DNA of 24,536 bases. Origin: Lachnospira sp. UBA3212 (GTDB taxonomy: Bacteria > Bacillota > Clostridia > Lachnospirales > Lachnospiraceae). The notes under the pieces were generated by a model. The model was not told the DNA's origin and made no database searches. It saw only the letters and a list, made by a program, of their open reading frames with translations. Where the stretch lies: the NCBI GenBank assembly GCA_002363615.1, contig DEWK01000005.1, positions 1 through 24,536 on the forward strand. The letters run 5' to 3'. Both the position numbers and the translations under genes were made by a program. Position 1 is the first letter of the stretch. Each line of letters starts with the position of its first letter. This document shows positions 7,691-15,261 of this stretch, in pieces.

Positions 7691-8626
7691 TTATTTTGCT
7701 TCTTCCTCAACATTGTAATATCTTACCTGGTCATCTGCAAGGATTGCTGTACCGGAACCCTTATTCGTGAAGACTTCCAGTAAAAGACAATGAGGAATAC
7801 GTCCATCTAAGATATGGACTCTAGATACACCATTGTCAATGGCATCAATACAATTCTTGATCTTAGGTAACATACCACCCTGAATGGCACCTGAGTCGAT
7901 TAATTCTCTTGCTTCTCTTACAAACAACTCAGAAATCAAACTCTTTGGATCGTCTGGATTTGCATAAACGCCTTCAATATCGGTTAAGAAAGCAAGTTTT
8001 TCTGCATTCATAGCCTTGGCAATGGCACAGGCAGCATCATCTGCATTGATGTTGTAGCTGTTGTAATCCTCTCCCAGTCCGATTGGACAAATGATTGGAA
8101 GGAAGTCCTTCTCAAGAAGGTCATATAAAACCTTGGCATTCACTTCCTGAACATCTCCTACATAACCAATATCTTTACCATCTGCATATTTCTTGGTAAC
8201 CTTTAAAAGACCACCGTCCTTACCACTAATACCAATGGCATTCACACCTAGGGCCTGAACCTTCTGAACCAAACTTTTATTTACCCGGTTTAAAACCATC
8301 TCAGCGATTTCCATGGTATTCTCATCTGTTACTCTAAGGCCTCCAACAAACTTCGTCTCTTCTCCAGACTTTTCCAGCCATTTGCTGATTTCCTTTCCTC
8401 CGCCATGCACGATGATTGGTTTAAAACCAACTAACTTTAAAAGGGTAACATCCTCAATGACCTTCTGCTTTAAATTATCTGCGATCATTGCGCTTCCACC
8501 GTACTTTACAACGATAATCTTTCTGTTAAATCTCTGAATATATGGTAAAGCCTCGACAAGAATACTAGCCTTCTCTAATAAACGTTCTGTAACCATATCC
8601 TTATCCTCACTATCTTTAAAAATCAT
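7691..8626 (-). CDS. argB: Acetylglutamate kinase
   Basis: 311-residue amino-acid kinase that phosphorylates N-acetylglutamate, the second step of arginine synthesis and often the arginine-inhibited step. Visible motifs are the ATP-binding KYGGSAM near the N-terminus, VHGGGKEI, and NINADDAACAIAKAM followed by FLTDIEGVY. The extended N-terminal helix (about 35 residues before IIVVKYGG) resembles the arginine-sensitive hexameric type; feedback inhibition is inference. The ATG at 8626 is well supported by GGAGG at 6 nt. Its gaps to argJ upstream and argD downstream are 22 bases each, consistent with one operon. Confidence 0.95.
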   Translation of the reverse strand: MIFKDSEDKDMVTERLLEKASILVEALPYIQRFNRKIIVVKYGGSAMIADNLKQKVIEDVTLLKLVGFKPIIVHGGGKEISKWLEKSGEETKFVGGLRVTDENTMEIAEMVLNRVNKSLVQKVQALGVNAIGISGKDGGLLKVTKKYADGKDIGYVGDVQEVNAKVLYDLLEKDFLPIICPIGLGEDYNSYNINADDAACAIAKAMNAEKLAFLTDIEGVYANPDDPKSLISELFVREARELIDSGAIQGGMLPKIKNCIDAIDNGVSRVHILDGRIPHCLLLEVFTNKGSGTAILADDQVRYYNVEEEAK

Positions 8627-8648
8627 CTGAAACCTCCATATCCATCTT

Positions 8649-9893
8649 TTAAGATCTATAATCTGCGTTAATCTTTACATAATCATAGGTTAAGTCGCAG
8701 CCCCAAGCGGTTGCTGTCTCCACACCCATTTTTAAATCAATGAGGGCAGTAACTGCCTTCTCAGAAAGGATTTCACTTGCCTCTTCCTCGCTATAGTCTG
8801 CAGCGGTTCCATCCTTGGCAATTAAAATCTTTCCTGCCACGCTTTCAAACCAAAGTTCAAATGAATCCGGATCAAATTCTGCGCCGGAATAACCCATGGC
8901 ACATAGGATTCTTCCCCAGTTCGCATCATGACCAAAGATTGCTGCCTTGGTAAGGCTTGATGTAATAACCGACTTGGCAATGGTCTTTGCCTGCTCCTTG
9001 GTCCTTCCACCAATGACCTTCACTTCAAATAAAGCGGTTGCTCCTTCTCCATCCCCTGCAATCTTCTTTGACAAGGTTACGTTGATATAATGAAGAGCTT
9101 CCTTAAAGGCCTCATATGCCGGACCCTCTGTTTCAATCTTTGGATTTTTGGCAGCACCATTGGCTAAAAGGAGGACCGTATCGTTCGTTGAGGTGTCTCC
9201 ATCTACAGAAACCATATTAAAGGTGTCCTCTACATCCTGGCTAAGAGCCTTCTGAAGCAATTCCTTGGAAATGTCTACATCACAAGCAATAAAGCCAAGC
9301 ATGGTACACATATTTGGATGAATCATTCCGGAACCCTTGCACATTGCTCCCATGGTACAGGTTACTCCATCTACCTCAAAACGAATGGCAATCTCCTTAG
9401 GTTTTGTATCTGTGGTCATAATAGCTAAAGCTGCCTCGTGTCCTGCCTCGATTTCTTCTGAAATCTCATCGCTTAAAAGATCTACTCCCTTAAGAATGGC
9501 AGGCATTGGAAGCTGGGCTCCAATAACACCTGTAGATGCAACTAAAACCTGGTCTGGATCAAGTTCCTTATTGTACTTATCCGCAAAGACCTTTGCGACT
9601 CCCTTTGCAGTTTCCTTGCAATAAGAAAATCCTTCTTCTCCAGTACAGGCGTTCGCAATTCCACTGTTTACCACAACAGCCTGTGGTTTTCCTCCACTCT
9701 GAACAATCTGTCTATCCCAGAGAACTGGTGCAGCTTTTACAAGGTTACTTGTAAAGGTACCCGCTACCTCGCATGGATACTTGCTATATAACATGGCCAT
9801 ATCCTTACGATCTGCCTTCTTGATTCCTGCTGCCACGCCGGCTGCATAAAAACCTTTTGCAGCTGTTATGCTGCCATTAACGATTTCCTTCAT
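8649..9893 (-). CDS. argJ: Glutamate N-acetyltransferase / ornithine acetyltransferase ArgJ
   Basis: 414-residue ArgJ family enzyme. It transfers the acetyl group from N-acetylornithine to glutamate, recycling acetyl in arginine synthesis; whether it also uses acetyl-CoA cannot be told from sequence alone. The precursor normally cleaves itself into two chains in front of a nucleophilic Thr. Here the site reads KGSGMIHPNMC-TMLG, with Thr197 as the nucleophile and Cys196 where many homologues have Ala. STGVIG (oxyanion region) and FGHDANWGRI are present. I chose the ATG at 9893, preceded by GAGG at 7 nt, rather than the TTG two codons upstream. It is the first gene of argJ-argB-argD and has a good promoter. 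Confidence 0.94.
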   Translation of the reverse strand: MKEIVNGSITAAKGFYAAGVAAGIKKADRKDMAMLYSKYPCEVAGTFTSNLVKAAPVLWDRQIVQSGGKPQAVVVNSGIANACTGEEGFSYCKETAKGVAKVFADKYNKELDPDQVLVASTGVIGAQLPMPAILKGVDLLSDEISEEIEAGHEAALAIMTTDTKPKEIAIRFEVDGVTCTMGAMCKGSGMIHPNMCTMLGFIACDVDISKELLQKALSQDVEDTFNMVSVDGDTSTNDTVLLLANGAAKNPKIETEGPAYEAFKEALHYINVTLSKKIAGDGEGATALFEVKVIGGRTKEQAKTIAKSVITSSLTKAAIFGHDANWGRILCAMGYSGAEFDPDSFELWFESVAGKILIAKDGTAADYSEEEASEILSEKAVTALIDLKMGVETATAWGCDLTYDYVKINADYRS

Positions 9894-9940
9894 GATCAAT
9901 CCTCTTTTCCTTTATGATACAATCTTTTCAGACTTTTTCA

Positions 9941-9981
9941 CATATAACGTTTATTATACGCCCGGATTCCTTAAACTGCAA
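9941..9981 (-). promoter_or_regulatory. Promoter of argJBD with a candidate operator
   Basis: TTGCAG (9976-9981) and a perfect TATAAT (9953-9958) lie 17 bases apart on the minus strand. An imperfect palindrome with half-sites TATAA and TTATA covers the -10 (9941-9960). It is placed where an ArgR operator would be expected but lacks the TGAAT/ATTCA halves of the Bacillus ARG box, so the operator call is weak. Confidence 0.6.
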
Positions 9982-10036
9982 GCCCGATTCTTATGACTTT
10001 GCAAATAAGGATGCCTTGGTAAGACTCCCATTTGCT

Positions 10037-10078
10037 AAAAAAATGCCCAAAAGGAATTTTCCTTTCAGGCATTTTTTT
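10037..10078 (-). terminator. Terminator of argG
   Basis: An inverted repeat AAAAAAATGCC/GGCATTTTTTT, with an inner AAAGG/CCTTT stem and a six-base loop, starts 9 bases after the argG stop. A T-tract follows on the minus strand. The structure is nearly symmetrical, so it could work both ways. Confidence 0.85.
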
Positions 10079-10086
10079 ATTTCTTT

Positions 10087-11319
10087 TTACTGATTCTTTT
10101 CTTTGCTTTCAATTTCCTGCATTTTCATAGCACGAACCTTAAGTGGAAGACCAAATAAAGTGATGAAACCGTCTGCATCGTGGTGGTCATAAAGGTCACC
10201 AGTAGTGAAGGATGCTAATGACTCAGAATATAATGAATATGGAGAAGTTGTTCCAGCCTTAATGATATTTCCCTTGTAAAGCTTAAACTTCACTTCACCG
10301 GTTACATACTTCATGGTTGACTCAACAAATGCCTGGATTGCTTCACGAAGAGGGGTAAACCACTTTCCTTCGTAAACTACCTCAGCTAAAAGGTTACCCA
10401 TATCCTTCTTGGTCTTAAAGGTATCACGGTCGATTACAAGTTCCTCTAACTGCTTTAAAGCTTCCATCAAAATTGTTCCGCCAGGAGTCTCATATACACC
10501 ACGGCTCTTCATACCTACTACACGGTTCTCAACGATATCAATGATACCAATTCCGTGCTTTCCACCAAGAACATTTAACTCACGAATGATATCTGCAACC
10601 TTCATAGACTTTCCATTCAAGGTCTTAGGTACACCTGCTTCAAATGTCATTGTTACATATTCAGCCTCATCCGGAGCCTTCTCTGGAGAATTGCCAAGAA
10701 CAAGAAGATGATCATAGTTTGGCTCGTTGGCTGGGTTCTCAAGTTCAAGACCCTCATGGCTGATATGCCATAAGTTACGATCACGGCTATAGCTTGATTC
10801 TGCATCAAATGGAAGGTCGATTCCATGTTGCTTACAGTAATCAATCTCATCTTCTCTGGAATCCATCTTCCAAAGATCTGTCATTCTCCAAGGAGCGATG
10901 ATCTTAATATCAGGAGCAAGTGCCTTAATACCAAGTTCAAAACGGATCTGATCGTTACCCTTACCGGTTGCACCGTGGCAAATTGCTACTGCATTTTCCT
11001 TACGGGCAATCTCTACTAACTTCTTTGCAATTCCAGGACGAGCCATTGAGGTTCCAAGTAAATACTTGTTCTCATAAACAGCGCCTGCCTGAACACATGG
11101 CATAATATAGTCTTCTGCAAACTCATCTGTAATATCTTCGATATAAAGTTTAGAAGCACCAGATAACTTTGCTCTTTCCTCTAAACCGTCTAACTCGTTG
11201 CCCTGACCGCAATCAATACAGCAACAAACCACATCATAATCAAATGTTTCCTTTAACCATGGGATGATAGCAGTAGTATCAAGTCCACCTGAATAAGCTA
11301 ATACAACCTTTTCTTTCAT
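10087..11319 (-). CDS. argG: Argininosuccinate synthase
   Basis: 410-residue ATP-dependent enzyme that joins citrulline and aspartate to argininosuccinate, the penultimate step of arginine synthesis. The N-terminus KVVLAYSGGLDTTAII holds the PP-loop ATP site (AYSGGLDTT). The citrulline/aspartate-binding stretch around HGATGKGNDQIRFE is also clear. Length is normal. The reading frame is open for 30 more codons upstream, but the ATG at 11319 has AAGGAG at 7 nt and matches the family start. The gene stands alone, with its own promoter upstream and terminator downstream, and is separated from argJBD by about 190 bases. argH, its usual partner, is not in the window. Confidence 0.96.
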   Translation of the reverse strand: MKEKVVLAYSGGLDTTAIIPWLKETFDYDVVCCCIDCGQGNELDGLEERAKLSGASKLYIEDITDEFAEDYIMPCVQAGAVYENKYLLGTSMARPGIAKKLVEIARKENAVAICHGATGKGNDQIRFELGIKALAPDIKIIAPWRMTDLWKMDSREDEIDYCKQHGIDLPFDAESSYSRDRNLWHISHEGLELENPANEPNYDHLLVLGNSPEKAPDEAEYVTMTFEAGVPKTLNGKSMKVADIIRELNVLGGKHGIGIIDIVENRVVGMKSRGVYETPGGTILMEALKQLEELVIDRDTFKTKKDMGNLLAEVVYEGKWFTPLREAIQAFVESTMKYVTGEVKFKLYKGNIIKAGTTSPYSLYSESLASFTTGDLYDHHDADGFITLFGLPLKVRAMKMQEIESKEKNQ

Positions 11320-11364
11320 TGTAATTCTCCTTTGTCTTTTAATAACATGGGACCAAAGCCCAAC

Positions 11365-11400
11365 TGAATTAAATATACTTGAATCATCGTTTTTTTTCAA
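11365..11400 (-). promoter_or_regulatory. Promoter of argG with a candidate ARG box
   Basis: TTGAAA (11395-11400) and TATATT (11372-11377) lie 17 bases apart on the minus strand. Overlapping the -10 at 11365-11378 is a sequence whose plus-strand side begins TGAAT followed by an AT-only core, resembling one half of a Bacillus-type ARG box. A second TGAAT lies at 11380-11384. ArgR control is inferred. Confidence 0.6.
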
Positions 11401-11423
11401 GACCTTCACCGATCTATTCTTTT

Positions 11424-14066
11424 TTATTTTTTATTTCTATTAGAGCGTTCGATTCTTCGCTCTTCTTCCTTATACTTTCTCCATTGATTTAAGGTAAGAT
11501 AAAATCCGGTGAAAATAATAAATAAAACTACGTAGATCGCAATACTAATCGTGGTAATTACACGACCTAACGTTCTTCCCTCCGGGTGGTAGTTCATGAT
11601 AATTTTATGCTCTCCTGCAGTTAATTTAAATCCTAAGAGGGCGTCCTTGATTGCTACAGTATTTACCTTTTTTCCATCCACATAAACCGACCAGCCCTTT
11701 TCATAAGCAATGGAGGTATAGCAAAGTCCATCTGCATTGGCACGAATGGTTCCCTTAATTTCATCATCCTTAAAGCTTGTTACCTCAAGTCCCTCATCGC
11801 TTAACTGATTATAAGCATTGATAAAGGCCTCATGATTAAAACTATAGAAGTAACCATTGATGGTACTGGTATTTTCCACATCATCACTGCTTCCTGTTAT
11901 GGTAACGGTCTGTCCTGCCTTAACCTGACCAATATGGCAGATGTAAGCAGGATCCTGATTATAATAGGTCTTAGAGAGGACATTGCTGCCATCCGCATCA
12001 TTTGTAACAGTTACATAGATCGAATCTACACCAGAATTAATCAATTTAAAGTAGAGATCGCCATCTTCAGTCACCGGAACCGTAATCGTGGAGCCATTTG
12101 GAGTAGATGCAACCGATTGAAACACGTCGGTTCCATTCGTTGCCGCCAATACCCAAGAGTTCTGAACTGCAAATGGGTTGGTAGAAGTGGTATCCCAAAG
12201 GGCGTTAAAATCATCATTTACCATGAAACCAATTGGAAGGGTATATGGATTTTTGTACATATAGATATTCTTGGAATTTCCATCCTGCTCATAGTTTTCC
12301 ATGCTAAAAAGGGTTTCCAGGTCATCCCCTGCACGAACAGAATCACTAATGGTGTACTTCACTGCAAACATGGACATGGTAAGTGGAGTGGTTCCATAGA
12401 AACTATATGCATTATAAGATTCCTCACATCCTAAATCTGTATACAGGTCACTGACTCCCTTTAAGGCCATGGATGAGAAGATGGACATTCCGTGATAACC
12501 ATGCCATGCAGCATCGTTTTTGCTTCGACGTTCAAACTTCTCGGTACGATAAAAGAGTGTATCGGAATCTTCCTTGGCCTTTGCAACCATCTTCTCAATG
12601 GCCGCGTTATCTGCAGTATAAGCCACACGGCTTGTGGTTCCAATTGCTGTATTGTTACTGTTAATCAGGCATTCCACAAAACAAGCCACCACGGCAACAT
12701 AAGAAACAATCCGATAGAATTTCTTTGTCTTTCTTGCAAGTCCCAAGAGTCCCAAATAAACAACTAAGAAAAGAAGACTTAAGTAAACAATGGTAAATAC
12801 ATAACCTTCTTCGCTTTTGTAGGTCTGCTCTAGGAAACAAATAATTAAAAAATCAATTCCAAAAGTGGTTAATATTTCCTTGTTGGTATAGTCTTTGAAA
12901 TTTAAAATAGCTTCCGTACAAACAACCAGGAGTAAGAAAATATAAATAAAAGATTCTCTTGCCGGCAAACTGTTTGGGAAATGAAGACCATGCCAAATGT
13001 AGTTTGGTACATTGGTATTAAAGCTAATAATAAAGATTGCTAAAAAGACGGTCTTTCCAATTTTTTCTTTTAAATCCACCTTCTTACTTACCCAGTAAAG
13101 TGGGAGGAATAAGAAGATTGCTACCGTACAATATACGTTTGGATCGTGTGCTTCAAAAATAGAAGCAGGCACATTGATCAAGGAACGATACATAGTATAA
13201 GAAATACTAAAATAGTTGTTCCAAGTCCAATCAAAATTAAAGGACCCGGATGCGGTGGACATTAATCCATATACTGCAGGAACAACCATGGCTGCCGCGA
13301 TTCCTCCTGCCAGGAGTGAAAATCCACCGAAGTAGGCCGTTCTCGATAAAAGGAACATCACTGCTCCTTCCTTCCTAGTTCGAATCACCAGAAGGTAGAT
13401 AAAATACAGAACACTAAAGATACAAAGCATAATGGCAATATAATAGTTGGAATAAATAGCAAAGGCCAAACTTGCTCCGTATAAAAACGGTTTCTTCTCA
13501 TCTACTAATCGCTCCAGTCCTAAGGTGATTAATGGAAGCATCACCAAACAATCTAACCACATTAAATTCCAACTAAAGGCAGCATAGTAAGAAGATGATG
13601 CATAGAACAAGCCAATACTTGCAAAGATAACTTCTGTCTTCTTGAAATGCTTTGATAAATAGTAAGTCATAGAGGTACCTGCCAAGGCCATCTTCATAAT
13701 GATAAAAACTGACATTACCTCAATTACATGGTTTGAATTGTAGAATTTTAAAATCCAATTAAATGGACTGGCAAGGTAATAAGCTGCTAAGGCCGAAAAA
13801 TTCACTCCCATTCCAATATTCCATGAATAAGTCATGGAACCACCCTCAGCAAGTTTTCTCGCTAATTCCCTGTGGAATGGGGCATATTGGTGGTACATAT
13901 CACTTCGCAGGTACATCTCTTCTCCAAAGGGATAGATTCCCCTGCTCTTGTAGATAATTCCCATTACAATAATCGGCAACACAAATGCCAGCAGGTAGGT
14001 GACAATTGTCTTAATCCTCTCTGCTGGTGACATTGGTGTAAATAGTGTTCTTTTTTTTGTCTCCAT
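11424..14066 (-). CDS. YfhO-family membrane protein
   Basis: 880-residue polytopic protein of the YfhO family (Pfam YfhO), a GT-C-like fold. In Bacillus and Listeria such proteins add sugars to cell-wall polymers such as lipoteichoic acid using lipid-linked donors. Visible are a first transmembrane helix (about 19-40), then the conserved FGEEMYLRSDMYHQYAPFHRELARKLAEGGSMTYSWNIGMG region, with an acidic residue after the first helix as in GT-C enzymes. About a dozen further membrane helices follow up to about residue 480. A large extracellular domain (about 490-840) comes next, with a closing helix and a basic tail. Substrate unknown. It may be co-transcribed with the HAD and 88-residue genes upstream; no promoter was evident in the 37-base gap. 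Confidence 0.85.
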   Translation of the reverse strand: METKKRTLFTPMSPAERIKTIVTYLLAFVLPIIVMGIIYKSRGIYPFGEEMYLRSDMYHQYAPFHRELARKLAEGGSMTYSWNIGMGVNFSALAAYYLASPFNWILKFYNSNHVIEVMSVFIIMKMALAGTSMTYYLSKHFKKTEVIFASIGLFYASSSYYAAFSWNLMWLDCLVMLPLITLGLERLVDEKKPFLYGASLAFAIYSNYYIAIMLCIFSVLYFIYLLVIRTRKEGAVMFLLSRTAYFGGFSLLAGGIAAAMVVPAVYGLMSTASGSFNFDWTWNNYFSISYTMYRSLINVPASIFEAHDPNVYCTVAIFLFLPLYWVSKKVDLKEKIGKTVFLAIFIISFNTNVPNYIWHGLHFPNSLPARESFIYIFLLLVVCTEAILNFKDYTNKEILTTFGIDFLIICFLEQTYKSEEGYVFTIVYLSLLFLVVYLGLLGLARKTKKFYRIVSYVAVVACFVECLINSNNTAIGTTSRVAYTADNAAIEKMVAKAKEDSDTLFYRTEKFERRSKNDAAWHGYHGMSIFSSMALKGVSDLYTDLGCEESYNAYSFYGTTPLTMSMFAVKYTISDSVRAGDDLETLFSMENYEQDGNSKNIYMYKNPYTLPIGFMVNDDFNALWDTTSTNPFAVQNSWVLAATNGTDVFQSVASTPNGSTITVPVTEDGDLYFKLINSGVDSIYVTVTNDADGSNVLSKTYYNQDPAYICHIGQVKAGQTVTITGSSDDVENTSTINGYFYSFNHEAFINAYNQLSDEGLEVTSFKDDEIKGTIRANADGLCYTSIAYEKGWSVYVDGKKVNTVAIKDALLGFKLTAGEHKIIMNYHPEGRTLGRVITTISIAIYVVLFIIFTGFYLTLNQWRKYKEEERRIERSNRNKK

Positions 14067-14103
14067 ATTAATCCCTAATCTCCATTCACTATTTGTATTC
14101 TCC

Positions 14104-14370
14104 CTATGCCTCCACTAAAAGATATTTTCCATCCGGCATTTCAAATACTTCTGCGTTATCTAACAATTCTTCATCGTCCATTTCCGCAATGTCTGTTCCG
14201 TTCTCTTCAAAATATGCCCTCACATCATCCACACAATCAAACACCTGTGCATAACAATCTTCTAAAAAGTCCAATGCTTCCTCCGGGGTATTGGCAACCG
14301 GCTCATCAAAAAGCTGGTCCTGTTTCTCCAAAAAAGTCTCTGCATACATCATCCATGTCTCATCTACCAT
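14104..14370 (-). CDS. Small highly acidic protein of unknown function
   Basis: 88-residue protein that I do not recognise. It is very acidic (28 Asp/Glu against 3 Lys/Arg) and has no signal peptide or membrane segment. It probably has a helical N-terminal half and ends in MPDGKYLLVEA, which looks like a closing beta hairpin. It contains two Cys (in DCYAQVFDCVDD) but no recognisable metal motif. The ATG has GGAGG at 8 nt, and the gene lies 19 bases after the HAD phosphatase gene and 37 bases before yfhO, all on the same strand, which supports it being real. Function cannot be assigned. Confidence 0.75.
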   Translation of the reverse strand: MVDETWMMYAETFLEKQDQLFDEPVANTPEEALDFLEDCYAQVFDCVDDVRAYFEENGTDIAEMDDEELLDNAEVFEMPDGKYLLVEA

Positions 14371-14389
14371 GACTTTATCCTCCGTATTT

Positions 14390-15169
14390 TTATATCATTC
14401 GATATACATCCATTAAGATGCTTTCCACATTTGGGGTTACATGTTTTGCAAGTTTGCGAATCTCAGGATCCGCGTTCATCATCGCATAACTATAGTAAGC
14501 CTCCTGAAACATTGGGATATCATTATAGTTATCCCCAAAACACATGGTACTATCCCTGTCTGCTTCAAAGAGGTCTTGCAAAATATTCAATCCTCTTCCT
14601 TTGCTGACCGATGGATTTACAAAATCCATCCACTTGTCGCCTGATATTTGACAGGCAAATTGGTTTTCATACCGTGCCGTGAAATAATCACTATCAATGT
14701 CGATTCCATGTTCATTATAAACCGAAATCTTTAAAAATGGTTCTGTAACCTCTGACAAGTCTGACAGAATGGTTACATGATTTCCAACCTCGTCTTCTAC
14801 ATGGTGCACATAGCTTTCCTTCTTCGGCATCAGGTAGGAGGTTGTTTCTCCTGAAAGAAGGATTTCACAATCACTTCTTTGATAAATATCCTCTAAGAGA
14901 TTCATGGCAAGCCCATGATCCATAGGTGTTTTTGAAATTGTCTTACCTTGATACTTGATCAAGGCACCATCCTCGCAGATGTAGGCAATGTCGTCTTTTA
15001 CCTCATGAAACAATTGAAGTAAATTAGGATATTGCCTTCCACTACAAGCCGCAAAGATCACTCCTTTTTCTTTCAATCGTTGAATCATCAGAATCACCTG
15101 AGGATTTACGGTTCGCTCTCCATTTTGAAGTAGAGTTCCATCAACATCACTTGCAATCAAACGAATCAT
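14390..15169 (-). CDS. Cof-type HAD hydrolase (sugar/nucleotide phosphatase)
   Basis: 259-residue HAD-superfamily phosphatase of the Cof/YidA type (subclass IIB). Motif I is ASDVDGTLL, with nucleophile Asp8 and acid/base Asp10. Motif II is in AACSGRQ, and motif IV is CFGDNYNDIPMF. The middle section (about residues 85-190) is the C2-type cap. Such enzymes remove phosphate from sugar phosphates or related small molecules; the substrate is unknown. The ATG has GGAAGGAA upstream and a good promoter about 35 bases before that. It is likely the first gene of a unit with the 88-residue protein and possibly yfhO. Confidence 0.9.
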   Translation of the reverse strand: MIRLIASDVDGTLLQNGERTVNPQVILMIQRLKEKGVIFAACSGRQYPNLLQLFHEVKDDIAYICEDGALIKYQGKTISKTPMDHGLAMNLLEDIYQRSDCEILLSGETTSYLMPKKESYVHHVEDEVGNHVTILSDLSEVTEPFLKISVYNEHGIDIDSDYFTARYENQFACQISGDKWMDFVNPSVSKGRGLNILQDLFEADRDSTMCFGDNYNDIPMFQEAYYSYAMMNADPEIRKLAKHVTPNVESILMDVYRMI

Positions 15170-15203
15170 CGGTTCTTCCTTCCATGATTTTTATACCGTA
15201 ATC

Positions 15204-15232
15204 ATTATAAGAGCCTGCCCCCTAAAAATCAA
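15204..15232 (-). promoter_or_regulatory. Promoter of the HAD-phosphatase gene
   Basis: TTGATT (15227-15232) and a perfect TATAAT (15204-15209) lie 17 bases apart on the minus strand. The predicted start is about 28 bases before the ATG. The -35 box lies in the loop of the hairpin at 15214-15250 and the spacer contains its 3' arm. Confidence 0.6.
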
Positions 15233-15250
15233 TAGAAAATAGGGGGCAGG
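15214..15250 (-). terminator. Hairpin after the ABC exporter genes
   Basis: A perfect 10-bp stem CCTGCCCCCT/AGGGGGCAGG with a 17-base loop starts 11 bases after the exporter stop codon. Position and strength suggest a terminator, but on the minus strand no T-tract follows (CTCTTATAATG). The T-rich run is in front of the stem, so it is atypical. Confidence 0.5.
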
Positions 15251-15261
15251 AAAGAAAAAAA

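Noticed and set aside
7669..7713. A 15-residue extension of ArgD overlapping argB
   Set aside because: The ATG at 7668 has its own SD and gives the usual length for the family.
11320..11409. A 30-residue N-terminal extension of ArgG
   Set aside because: It crosses the argG promoter, and the ATG at 11319 has an ideal SD and fits the family start.
11832..12434. A 200-codon open frame on the plus strand
   Set aside because: It lies wholly inside the YfhO gene on the other strand, its protein has no domain-like pattern, and no good SD precedes it.
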